Source: Dermatophilaceae bacterium Soc4.6
GTDB lineage: Bacteria; Actinomycetota; Actinomycetes; Actinomycetales; Dermatophilaceae
Reading direction: 5' to 3'
Length of the DNA stretch: 64,000 nucleotides
Assembly (NCBI GenBank): GCA_039889245.1
Contig: JAZGVH010000002.1
Location: forward strand, 1,736,001 to 1,800,000
The position numbers were made by a program, and so were the translations under genes. Positions 16,862 to 24,351 of the stretch are shown piece by piece. Position 1 is the first letter of the stretch; the number at the start of each line of letters is the position of its first letter. Under the pieces are notes generated by a model. It saw only the letters and a program-made list of their open reading frames with translations. It had not been told where the DNA came from and made no database searches.

Positions 16862-16891
16862 TGTCTGTCTGGGGTGCACCCCAGACAGACA
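16862..16891. promoter_or_regulatory. Perfect 30-bp palindrome
   Basis: TGTCTGTCTGGGGTG (16862-16876) is followed directly by its exact reverse complement (16877-16891), with no loop. It lies 90 bp upstream of the resolvase-remnant start and downstream of no gene. A loopless palindrome favours a dimeric protein site (recombinase crossover site or repressor operator) over a terminator. Confidence 0.65.
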
Positions 16892-16951
16892 CCCGAGTGC
16901 GGACGACCGACATGGCACGAACGTTGCCGCCAGTGTGCTCAGTGGTCCACA

Positions 16952-16994
16952 CGCGGCGGTGTGGGACAGCCGCTCTCGCGGCGGAGTGGGGCAG
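16952..16994. repeat. Dispersed 25-bp repeat, locus 1
   Basis: One full and one partial copy of the 25-bp unit with core GCGGCGGTGTGGGAC and a following CCGC. The same unit occurs at 23561, 24247 and 26748, always between genes. Confidence 0.65.
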
Positions 16995-17350
16995 GTCCAT
17001 TTCACTCTCAGGCCGAAGAGTGTTCTACTCGCGGGGGGACGGGGAGCGGATCGCCGCAGGTGGGCCACCCGCGGGGGTTGCCGCCTCGCCTTCGGTGAGC
17101 TGCCTCCTGGTGTGATCGAACGACCCACCACCGTCGTCGCTGTCTGGGCCAGCCCCCTCGGGTTGACCCGCATCGAGCACGAGACCAGCCTGACGACACC
17201 GGCCCTCAGGCGTGGGACCCCGCTTTTCGCCAACTGGCGCAGCAAACCCATCGAATGACCCCGCACTCGTGGTCGCCTGTCATCGGTGGTGCTCGTAGGA
17301 TGGGTTCGCTCGTGACGTTCAGACCAGCTGAGACGGAAGAGAAGGGCCCC

Positions 17351-18094
17351 ATGGCGTACGAAGCCGTCGCTGGCTCGCTTGACTTTCGTGACGTCGCCGA
17401 GCGGTTGCGACGACTGGATGAGTCCCTCATGGCCGCGCCCGGGGCGCCGTTGGAGGCGCTGGTCGTGGCTGCCCACGAGCAGATCCCCGGCGCGTCCGCG
17501 GTCAGCATCACCACTCTGCGTCGTGGTCGGTTCGTCACTGACGCGGCCTCCACCCCGCGGGCGCTGGCCGCCGACCAGATCCAGTACGACCTGCAGTCCG
17601 GGCCGTGTCTGCAAGCCACGGTCCTGGAGGACCTCTACAACCCCCAGGACTTGCTCCACGACGAACGGTGGCCCCAGTTCGGTCCCCAGGTCTCGGCCAG
17701 CCTGGGCATCAACAGCTGCCTGTCCTACCAGCTCGCGTGTGACAAGCACCGCTCGAGTCTCAACATCTACGGTGACGAGGCCGGGGTGTTCTATCAGGAC
17801 GCTCTCGTCACGGGCCTCGTCTTCGCTACCCACGCCGTCGACGTGATCAACCGGGTCGACGCCGCAGACACCGTCGAGAATCTCCAGAAGGCCTTACACA
17901 GCAACCGGGAGATCGGCATCGCGGTCGGCATCATCATGGCGCACCGCAAGCTGAGCCGGGACGACGCGTTCAACGTCTTGCGGGTCGCTAGCCAGCACAG
18001 CAACCGCAAGCTGCATCACCTCGCCATCGAGATCACGGACACCGGTGTAGTGCCGAACTACACCATCCGCAGACAAGCCCCCGACGCCCCGTAG
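17351..18094 (+). CDS. GAF-ANTAR regulator
   Basis: 247-aa protein starting MAYEAVAGSLDFRDVAERLR; a purine-rich GAAGAGAAGG lies about 9 nt upstream, which favours this ATG over in-frame codons at 17255 and 17300. Residues 40-165 form a GAF domain (VVAAHEQIPGASAVSITTLR, YDLQSGPCLQA). The last 60 are an ANTAR RNA-binding domain (LQKALHSNREIGIAVGIIMA, then LSRDDAFNVLRVASQHSNRK). ANTAR proteins bind nascent RNA and block terminators; actinobacterial GAF-ANTAR proteins commonly respond to stress. No dual hairpin target was identified nearby. Confidence 0.9.
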   Translation: MAYEAVAGSLDFRDVAERLRRLDESLMAAPGAPLEALVVAAHEQIPGASAVSITTLRRGRFVTDAASTPRALAADQIQYDLQSGPCLQATVLEDLYNPQDLLHDERWPQFGPQVSASLGINSCLSYQLACDKHRSSLNIYGDEAGVFYQDALVTGLVFATHAVDVINRVDAADTVENLQKALHSNREIGIAVGIIMAHRKLSRDDAFNVLRVASQHSNRKLHHLAIEITDTGVVPNYTIRRQAPDAP

Positions 18095-18802
18095 TCATGA
18101 CCCTGGGCTCGCCGCGCTGCCCCCCTGGATGCCGCTTAGTTCGGGCAGCGAGATAACGGTGTAAGGGCCAAGCCGGGGAGCCCGTGTTTGGACTCCCTGG
18201 CTCTGGACCACCTCGCCACGGCCGCGCCGAGGATGGTCTTGAGACGGTCCTACCCCAAGAGACCGGCGCTGACCCGCGCTCACGCCGTGATCCACCACCC
18301 CATTTACCCACGCGCACGGCTCGGGGCCACTGTTCGACTCGGACCGCCAGGGTGGGTCGGCCAGGGGGCGGCAGGGATGGGTTCGGCGATGTAAATGAGA
18401 GGGTGACGGTCGAGGTGTCCATGACTGGGGATGCCGACGGCGATCTGCTGAGCGGGCCGCAACATCCGCAGGGGTGCGCGGATGCTCAACCCGGTCGAAT
18501 CGTGGAGGCAGTTCGCAACGGCGGAGGTGCAAAGGCGGCGACGGTTCTGATCCGGAAGGCCACGATCGCGTCACTGGTGTGGTGGACATCAACCGCGTCA
18601 TGAGATCGGCTTCGCTGATTCAAAAAGAGGCGAAGGCGTGGCCGTCGGTGTGGTCCCCCTCCGTCCCCGTAACAGTGTCCCCGGTAGTTCGCAAGACGAG
18701 GTCCCGAAGGTGCGACCAAACGAAGCGGGTGGTCGTGCGGCTGCTTGTCCCCCGGGTGAAGATCGCTCAGGGTAGTCGGTGTCGACGGGTGGGCCAGGGG
18801 TC
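18095..18802. other. Gap without a convincing gene
   Basis: About 700 bases between the GAF-ANTAR and TetR stop codons. Open frames are present on both strands, but codon use is poor and no product is recognisable. No repeats or strong hairpins stand out. Confidence 0.4.
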
Positions 18803-19585
18803 CTATCGGGAGAGCTCGCGGTCTAGACGGTCGAGGAGGGCCTCGAGGGCGCTCTCGAACTCGGCCTGCGTGTGGTCCTCGGCGAGGAGGGTGGCGGTAC
18901 GGGCGAGGGTGGGGTAGCTGGAGACTTCCAGGTCCTGGCTGGGTGGCGCGATCTCGGCATCTCCCTCGTTGAGGGGCTCGTCCACCGGCGCGGTCGAGGC
19001 GCCCCGGGTAGCCGCCTCAAGGAGCAGGTGTCCGAGCAGGAAGCTGGAGAAGATCCGGTACGTGGCCACGGCCTGACGATCGGAGAGGCCGCACTGGGTC
19101 AGCCCAGCGAGGAGGTCCTCGACCACGCGCAGGCTGCGCAGCGGCGGGCGCAGCCACGGGGCAGCGGGGTTCCGGGTCGCGATGAGGGGGAAGATCGCCG
19201 GGTGGTCGAGGACAATCTGGCGCACGCAGTGGGCCGTCCACTGCAGCATTCCCTGCCACTCGTCGGTCAGGGCGGGCCCGTGCTCGCCGTCGTCCTGCGG
19301 GTGGGTCCCGATCTGTTCGACCAGGGTGTCCACGATCCCCTCGAGCAGGTCTTCCCGGCCGTTGATGTAACGGTAGAGCGCCATGGCCTCGAACCCCAGA
19401 TGGGACCCGAGGGAGCGCATGGTCAGCGACTCGAGGCTGCCGCTGTCGTCGATCATGCCGATCGCGGCGGTGATGATCGCTGCCCGCGACAGGCGCACCC
19501 GGCCTTCCCCCCGGCCGTCGACGGTGGGCTCCGTCGGCGCGGGCCGATCGGTCGACGTCGGCGCAGGATCTGAGTTCGGGTGCAT
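18803..19585 (-). CDS. TetR-family transcriptional regulator
   Basis: 260-aa repressor. After a 30-residue disordered head, residues 33-80 hold the helix-turn-helix: LSRAAIITAAIGMIDDSGSL, then LTMRSLGSHLGFEAMALYRY with the family's closing LYRYINGREDLL. The C-terminal part (LDHPAIFPLIATRNPAAPWL, YRIFSSFLLGHLLLEAATRG) fits the TetR_C_1-type ligand domain. It diverges from the channel-like gene at 19883 across a 300-bp gap that holds an imperfect palindrome at 19753-19786; repression of itself and the rightward stress operon is a reasonable inference. Confidence 0.88.
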   Translation of the reverse strand: MHPNSDPAPTSTDRPAPTEPTVDGRGEGRVRLSRAAIITAAIGMIDDSGSLESLTMRSLGSHLGFEAMALYRYINGREDLLEGIVDTLVEQIGTHPQDDGEHGPALTDEWQGMLQWTAHCVRQIVLDHPAIFPLIATRNPAAPWLRPPLRSLRVVEDLLAGLTQCGLSDRQAVATYRIFSSFLLGHLLLEAATRGASTAPVDEPLNEGDAEIAPPSQDLEVSSYPTLARTATLLAEDHTQAEFESALEALLDRLDRELSR

Positions 19586-19752
19586 GGCGTCCTACGTTTT
19601 GGGGGTGGCCTCCGAGGGAATGTCTCGTGAGAAGGCACATCCTCCGGTTCGCATTGGTCGCAGTTTACGACGCTTGTCCGGGGTGCTCCGTCTTCCGACC
19701 GTATGCCCCGGATGGGGACAGCGCCGGCAGAGACAGTCCCCATCATGATCAG

Positions 19753-19786
19753 TTTACGTCGTACACGGCGGGGTATACGGTGTAAG
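19753..19786. promoter_or_regulatory. Imperfect palindrome, possible TetR operator
   Basis: TTTACGTCGTACAC (19753-19766) and GTATACGGTGTAAG (19773-19786) are complementary at 10 of 14 positions around a 6-bp spacer, in the gap between the divergent TetR and channel-like genes. The AGTTTACG sequence at its left edge recurs near 19660. The composition is AT-richer than the flanks, as in a promoter. Confidence 0.45.
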
Positions 19787-19882
19787 CGCCGCCTGACCCG
19801 TGGGGGGTTGCCTGGCTGGCCCGGGCGGGACCCGCTGCGATCGCCGCGGATCCCGCTACCGACCTCATGAAGGAGATTTCTG

Positions 19883-20659
19883 ATGCAAGACGCACTGACC
19901 AGTGCCCTGACCTCGATCGCCACGTTCGTGCCAAAACTGGTGCTGTTCCTGGTGATCCTGCTGATCGGCTGGTTGATCGCGAAGGCGCTGGCCAAGGCTG
20001 TGAGCGCGGTCCTGACCCGGGTCGGGTTCGACCGGGCCATCGAGCGGGGCGGGGTGGGCAAGGCTCTCGCGAAGAGCGAGTACGACCCGAGCGACATCCT
20101 GGCCAAGCTCGTCTACTACGCGGTCATGCTCTTCACCCTTCAGCTCGCGTTCTCCGCATTCGGTCCGAACCCGATCAGTGACCTGCTCGCGGCGATCATC
20201 GCGTTCCTGCCGCAGGTGTTCGTCGCGATCATCATCATCGTCATCGCCTCGGCGATCGCCGCCGCCGCGAAGACCCTCATCCAGGGCAGCCTCGGCGGTC
20301 TGTCCTACGGCAAGACCCTGGCCAACATCGCTGCGGTCTTCATCCTCGGTCTGGGCATCATCGCCGCCCTCAACCAGGTCGGCATCGCGACCACCGTCAC
20401 CACTCCCGTGCTCGTCGCGGTCCTCGCCACCCTCGCCGGCGTCATCATCGTCGGTGTCGGGGGCGGGCTGATCAAGCCCATGCAGTCGCGGTGGGAGTCA
20501 TACCTGACCACGGCTGAGGCTGAGGCCCCGAAGGTCAAGGAGCAGGTCAAGAACGCCCCCAGCGTCAAGGACCAGGCCGTCGAGGCCAAGAGCCGCGCCC
20601 AGGGCGCCTACGACCAGGCGCAGCCCGACACCTCCGCCTCCGGCGCCCACCGGGCCTGA
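19883..20659 (+). CDS. TM-helix-repeat (mechanosensitive-channel-like) membrane protein
   Basis: 258 aa with about five membrane segments: FVPKLVLFLVILLIGWLIAK, DILAKLVYYAVMLFTLQLAF, VFVAIIIIVIASAIAAAAKT, IAAVFILGLGIIAALNQVGI and LATLAGVIIVGVGGGLI. The repeated pattern matches the conserved TM-helix family (PF05552) found in small mechanosensitive-channel relatives. It lacks the cytoplasmic MscS beta domain; the hydrophilic C-terminus is a charged helix (APKVKEQVKNAPSVKDQAVE). AAGGAG lies 9 nt before the ATG. It starts a rightward run of stress-type genes and may help with osmotic release. Confidence 0.82.
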   Translation: MQDALTSALTSIATFVPKLVLFLVILLIGWLIAKALAKAVSAVLTRVGFDRAIERGGVGKALAKSEYDPSDILAKLVYYAVMLFTLQLAFSAFGPNPISDLLAAIIAFLPQVFVAIIIIVIASAIAAAAKTLIQGSLGGLSYGKTLANIAAVFILGLGIIAALNQVGIATTVTTPVLVAVLATLAGVIIVGVGGGLIKPMQSRWESYLTTAEAEAPKVKEQVKNAPSVKDQAVEAKSRAQGAYDQAQPDTSASGAHRA

Positions 20660-20758
20660 GCCCACAGCTCGACCAGCACCACCAAGCACGACCAGCACGA
20701 CCAAGTTGCACCAGCACGACCACCAGCCCGTCTCGACTACCACACCAGGAGTGAGCAC

Positions 20759-21640
20759 ATGAGCTTTGACCAGAGCAACGTCAACGACGTCCTCGACAAG
20801 GACGTCTACGGCACGGACGGCGAGAAGATCGGCGGCGTCGGACAGGTCTACCTCGACGACCAGAGCGGGCAGCCGTCCTGGGTCACCGTCAAGACGGGGA
20901 TGTTCGGCACGAAGGAGTCCTTCGTCCCGGTCGACCAGGCGCAGCTGACCTCGCAGGGCCTGCAGGTGCCCTACGGCAAGGACCAGGTCAAGGACGCACC
21001 GCAGGTCGAGGCCGACGGTCGCATCACCCCCGACGAGGAGGCCGAGCTCTACCGCCACTACGGCCTCACCCAGCCCGCCCAGTCGGAGGAAACGGCGTTG
21101 TACGACCAGGAGTCAGACCGCAGCGCCGCGGGGTCGGGTCGTGGGGACCGTGACGGCGACGGCGTGTACGACGACGTCGAGGGCCGCACCGAGGGTCAGG
21201 ACACCTCGGGGCTGACCACGGACGAGGCCACGACCCGCTCGGAGGAGCAGCTCAAGGTCGGCACCGAGAAGGTGGCCACCGGCAAGGCACGGCTGCGCAA
21301 GTACGTCGTCACCGAGCAGCAGACCGTGACTGTCCCGGTGACCCGCGAGGAGGTCCGGGTCGAGCGCGAGCCGATCACCGAGGCCGACCAGGCCACCATC
21401 GGGAAGGCGATGGACGGCCCCGCGATCTCGGAGGAGGAGCACGAGCTGGTCCTGCACGAGGAGCAGGTCGTGGTCGAGAAGCAGGCCGTACCGGTCGAGC
21501 GGGTCAAGCTGGGAACGGAGACCGTCACGGAGGACCGTCAGGTCACCGAAGAGGTCCGCAAGGAGCAGATCGAGACCAGCACCGACGCCGGTGTCGAGGG
21601 CAGCACGGGCGATCAGGTCGACCCGACCACCCAGCGCTGA
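20759..21640 (+). CDS. PRC-barrel and DUF2382 (YsnF/AvaK) stress protein
   Basis: 293 aa. Residues 10-85 are a PRC-barrel (DVYGTDGEKIGGVGQVYLDD, PSWVTVKTGMFGTKESFVPV). A linker with an acidic stretch follows. The last 130 residues are a DUF2382 domain, with the repeated strand signature EQLKVGTEKVATGKARLRKY, VTVPVTREEVRVEREPI and KLGTETVTEDRQVTEEVRKE. Soluble, acidic, no signal peptide. This fusion is widespread in actinobacteria and other soil bacteria and linked to general stress. It lies 100 bp after the channel-like gene; the gap holds repeats of AGCACGACCA. Confidence 0.88.
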   Translation: MSFDQSNVNDVLDKDVYGTDGEKIGGVGQVYLDDQSGQPSWVTVKTGMFGTKESFVPVDQAQLTSQGLQVPYGKDQVKDAPQVEADGRITPDEEAELYRHYGLTQPAQSEETALYDQESDRSAAGSGRGDRDGDGVYDDVEGRTEGQDTSGLTTDEATTRSEEQLKVGTEKVATGKARLRKYVVTEQQTVTVPVTREEVRVEREPITEADQATIGKAMDGPAISEEEHELVLHEEQVVVEKQAVPVERVKLGTETVTEDRQVTEEVRKEQIETSTDAGVEGSTGDQVDPTTQR

Positions 21641-21659
21641 CACCAGGCTGGCATCGAGC

Positions 21660-21697
21660 GGCGGGGCGGGCACCCCACAGGTGTCGCCCGCCCCGCC
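21660..21697. terminator. Strong GC hairpin after the PRC-barrel gene
   Basis: GGCGGGGCGGGC (21660-21671) pairs exactly with GCCCGCCCCGCC (21686-21697); the inner bases also partly pair. It starts 20 bp after the stop. There is no T-run, as is common for actinobacterial terminators. Confidence 0.6.
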
Positions 21698-21744
21698 ACT
21701 GGTCTCCGCCCCTTCTCTCCCTCTCCCGATCAAAGGATCACGTC

Positions 21745-21963
21745 ATGCAGATCGACAAGCAGCAGATCATCGAGCTCCTCTAGAGCCGCGGTAACCCCGG
21801 CGACGCCGAGACCGCCGGCCAGGCGCAGACGGAGCTGCCGGACCAGGTCGACACCGACCAGCACGCCGACCTGCTCGGCAAGCTCGGCATCAACCCGCAA
21901 GACCTGCTCGGCAAGCTGGGCGGCGGCGGGCTCAGCGGCCTCGGTGGCAAGCTCGGCCTGTAA
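21745..21963 (+). pseudogene. Small conserved stress protein interrupted by an amber codon
   Basis: The 72-codon frame begins MQIDKQQIIELL, meets TAG at codon 13 (21781-21783), then continues without any further stop to TAA at 21961: SRGNPGDAETAGQAQTELPD, QVDTDQHADLLGKLGINPQD and a glycine-rich end. Small actinobacterial proteins of this plan (KQ-IIELLxSRG...LPDxVDTDxHAxLLxxLGI) are common beside PRC-barrel genes, with Gln or Arg at the stop position. One C-to-T change of CAG would explain it. The intact downstream frame suggests a very recent mutation, read-through, or a sequencing error. Confidence 0.75.
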
Positions 21964-22165
21964 CGGCTGAGCCGAGCGTGGGGAGTACCCCCGCGACCGA
22001 CGGCGCGCGACGCAGTCGGCGACTGCGCCGCTCCCACCGCTGACCGACCGCATAGATGCGAACAGGACGCCCCCGGGCCGTCCCTGCCAGGTTCGGCCCA
22101 GCGAAGGAAACCGCCTCGCCTCGTCGGGGCCCATCCCGCCGACCACCATCCCAGGAGCACACGCC

Positions 22166-22861
22166 ATGAGCACCGTAGACCCGCAGTACCCGCGCCGCAC
22201 CGACACCGGTGACACCCATCCCGACACTCCCGAGACCCGCTTTGTCACCCGGGGTGAGCCCGTGAACGACACCAACCTCGACGACCGCGGCGCCGTCGGG
22301 GTCGGCGAAGCCGTCGAGCGGCAGAAGGAAGCGTACGGAGGCGTCAAGATCGGCTCGGCCTTCTTCGGATGGCTCACCGCCACCGCGGCCGCGGTCCTGC
22401 TGACCGCACTCGTGGCCGCGGCCGGCGCCGCTGTCGGGGTCAGCACCAACACCGACCCGAGCGCCACCGTCGGCGCAGCCACAGCGAATGCCCAGACCGT
22501 CGGTATCGCCGGCGCCGTCATCCTGCTCGTGATCTTGTTCGTCGCCTACTACTGCGGCGGGTACGTCGCCGGGCGGATGGCCCGGTTCAACGGCCTCAAA
22601 CAGGGCCTCGCCGTCTGGGTGTGGGCCGTCGTCATCGCCGTCATCGTCGCCGTCATCGCGGCCATCGCCGGCAGCAAGTACGACGTGCTGTCCAAGCTGA
22701 ACAGCTTCCCCCGGATACCGGCGGACGGCGGCACTCTGACCAAGGGCGGCCTCGTCGCCCTGGCCATCGTCGCGGTGGCCAGCCTCGTCGGCGCACTGCT
22801 CGGCGGTCTGGCCGGAATGCGCTTCCACCGCAAGGTCGACAAAGCCGGCCTGCGACCCTGA
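22166..22861 (+). CDS. Four-helix membrane protein of the stress block
   Basis: 231 aa. A 60-residue hydrophilic N-terminus precedes four membrane segments: FFGWLTATAAAVLLTALVAA, TVGIAGAVILLVILFVAYYC, LAVWVWAVVIAVIVAVIAAI and ALAIVAVASLVGALLGGLAG. The YYCGGYVAGRMARFNGLKQG loop between helices two and three is typical of a conserved actinobacterial membrane family often next to PRC-barrel genes. Function unknown; it follows the interrupted small gene on the same strand and ends before a strong hairpin. Confidence 0.75.
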   Translation: MSTVDPQYPRRTDTGDTHPDTPETRFVTRGEPVNDTNLDDRGAVGVGEAVERQKEAYGGVKIGSAFFGWLTATAAAVLLTALVAAAGAAVGVSTNTDPSATVGAATANAQTVGIAGAVILLVILFVAYYCGGYVAGRMARFNGLKQGLAVWVWAVVIAVIVAVIAAIAGSKYDVLSKLNSFPRIPADGGTLTKGGLVALAIVAVASLVGALLGGLAGMRFHRKVDKAGLRP

Positions 22862-22927
22862 CCATCTTGCCGAGAACCTCCGTACGGGCGGTTTGCGAGG
22901 TCCGCACCCCCAGGTGCGCCCTTCACC

Positions 22928-22964
22928 CGTCACCCCTGCGTCTTGCTTGACCGCAGGGGTGACG
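22928..22964. terminator. 13-bp stem hairpin after the membrane gene
   Basis: CGTCACCCCTGCG (22928-22940) and CGCAGGGGTGACG (22952-22964) are exact complements around an 11-nt loop, 67 bp past the stop. It closes the rightward stress operon and could also serve leftward transcription. Confidence 0.65.
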
Positions 22965-23082
22965 GCGTCGGCCCGTGGTCCGCCGATGCGACCTTGTCGT
23001 CGACGGAACCTGCTCCCGCCGCTGGGTGATCCCCTAGCCTGATGAGACCTTATCGACGGAGCGACCACTGGCCTGTCGCCCG

Positions 23083-23210
23083 TCAGGTGGGTAGATCGTT
23101 CCACAGACACGGTCCGGCTTGCCTGACCCTCAGCTCTTGAGCGACCTGCTTCGGGCTCCACCGGCGGTCGAGCAGCCCCTGGGACTTGACCCGGCGTAGT
23201 TGACCCACTC
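23083..23210 (-). pseudogene. Possible IS30-type transposase scrap
   Basis: A leftward frame contains VKSQGLLDRRWSPKQVAQEL, resembling the RWSPEQI block that precedes the catalytic domain in IS30 transposases. Only about 40 codons remain, with no start, ends or catalytic residues. It follows the early stop of the DinB-like gene, so an insertion may have truncated that gene. Confidence 0.3.
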
Positions 23211-23471
23211 CTACGGGCTGCTCATCGCGGCGAGGAGTTGCGCGTAGCGTTTCCCCACGGGCGGGGGGAGACGCGAGAAGCCCCCGATCATGGGGATGAA
23301 GACCCGGGCGATGCGCTGGACGAACCACATGTGGAACAGCAGCTCGCGGTTCGTCCACCTGGTCCCCTTGCTGGGTGCGCCCAAGGCCCCGAGCGGTGCG
23401 CTGGAGGCGAGCATCTCGAAGTCCGCGCCGACCCACTCCAGCGCACCGCGTGCCTCACTCGACAGGACCAC
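23211..23471 (-). CDS. DinB-like protein, truncated
   Basis: 86 aa: MVLSSEARGALEWVGADFEM, then GTRWTNRELLFHMWFVQRIA and RVFIPMIGGFSRLPP. The WTNRELLFHM helix carries the histidine position of DinB/mycothiol-dependent four-helix proteins. Normal members are 150-200 aa; this one ends after two helices and is followed by an IS30-like scrap, so it is probably non-functional. Confidence 0.5.
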   Translation of the reverse strand: MVLSSEARGALEWVGADFEMLASSAPLGALGAPSKGTRWTNRELLFHMWFVQRIARVFIPMIGGFSRLPPPVGKRYAQLLAAMSSP

Positions 23472-23560
23472 TCCTCGAGTGTGCGCCGGGATTGCGCTGC
23501 AGTGTGGCGGTCAGGCAGCGACCTGTGCACGCCACCGCCCTCGGTCGTCCGTGGTCGACA

Positions 23561-23594
23561 GGCGGCGAGGTGGGACAGCCGCCCTCGCGGCGGA
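23561..23594. repeat. Dispersed 25-bp repeat, locus 2
   Basis: A diverged copy: GCGGCGAGGTGGGACAGCCG followed by CCCTCGCGGCGG. It lies upstream of the DinB-like gene. Confidence 0.5.
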
Positions 23595-23856
23595 AGGACC
23601 TCCTCGATGCCGCCTCTCCGGCTGACGGGGCATCTCTTCTGGGTCGGCCGCCCTTGTGGTTCGGACGGTTCTTGGCCATCCTGATCTCGCCTTAGGTCAT
23701 CCGGGGATAAGGACGGTCCGCCTCGACGTGCGGCTGTACCCACCCCGCTGGTCACTGGTCAGGATTCGCGAACCTGACCGACGACTGGCTCGTAGCATGT
23801 CGGTCAGGGATCAGAACAGCGGTCACCGAGATGACGGCTACCAAGGAGGAACGACG

Positions 23857-24186
23857 ATGAGTGCCACGATTCGTAGTCTGGTGGTCCCGGTGTCCGATCT
23901 GGGTGCCGCCAAGGCCGTGTACACGGCGCTCTTCGGGACGCCGCATACTGACGAGCCGTACTACGTGGGGTTCAACGTCAACGGCTTCGAGGTCGCTCTC
24001 AATCCGTCCGGCGCAGGCGGGGGGCCGGTGGCGTTTGCCGACGTCGAGGACCTCGACGCGACCCGCGCGACCCTGTTGGCGGCCGGAGCCACCGAGCGCG
24101 ACGCGCCGCGGCAGGTCGGTCCGGATGCCCGGGTGTGCGTCCTGGTCGACGCCGAAGGCAACCCGATCGGCCTGCGCGGGAAGTGA
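23857..24186 (+). CDS. VOC-family (glyoxalase-like) protein
   Basis: 109 aa, the length of one VOC module: MSATIRSLVVPVSDLGAAKA, VYTALFGTPHTDEPYYVGFN, and the ending CVLVDAEGNPIGLRGK. AAGGAGG lies 7 nt before the ATG, which fixes this start over the longer upstream frame. The first strand ends VPVSDL, without the metal-ligand His or Glu often found there, so it may bind rather than catalyse. Soluble, probably a dimer. Downstream lies a 25-bp repeat array. Confidence 0.85.
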   Translation: MSATIRSLVVPVSDLGAAKAVYTALFGTPHTDEPYYVGFNVNGFEVALNPSGAGGGPVAFADVEDLDATRATLLAAGATERDAPRQVGPDARVCVLVDAEGNPIGLRGK

Positions 24187-24246
24187 CGAACGTGCTGCGG
24201 TCCCCGTGGCAAGCGTTGCTCGATCGAGGTGGCCCTCGGCCGCGCC

Positions 24247-24310
24247 TTGCGGCGGTGTGGGACAGCCGCACTCGCGGCGGTGTGGGACGGCCGCACTCGC
24301 GGCGGTGTGA
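24247..24310. repeat. Dispersed 25-bp repeat, locus 3
   Basis: Two full tandem copies and part of a third of the unit with core GCGGCGGTGTGGGAC, between the VOC and KUP stop codons. Confidence 0.7.
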
Positions 24311-24351
24311 CGCGGTCGGCGCTTGCACGCGTAGGTGTGGGCACCTTCTTT

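Noticed and set aside
18184-18603. Gene of about 140 codons after the GAF-ANTAR gene
   Set aside because: Codon bias is weak, no ribosome site, and no recognisable product.
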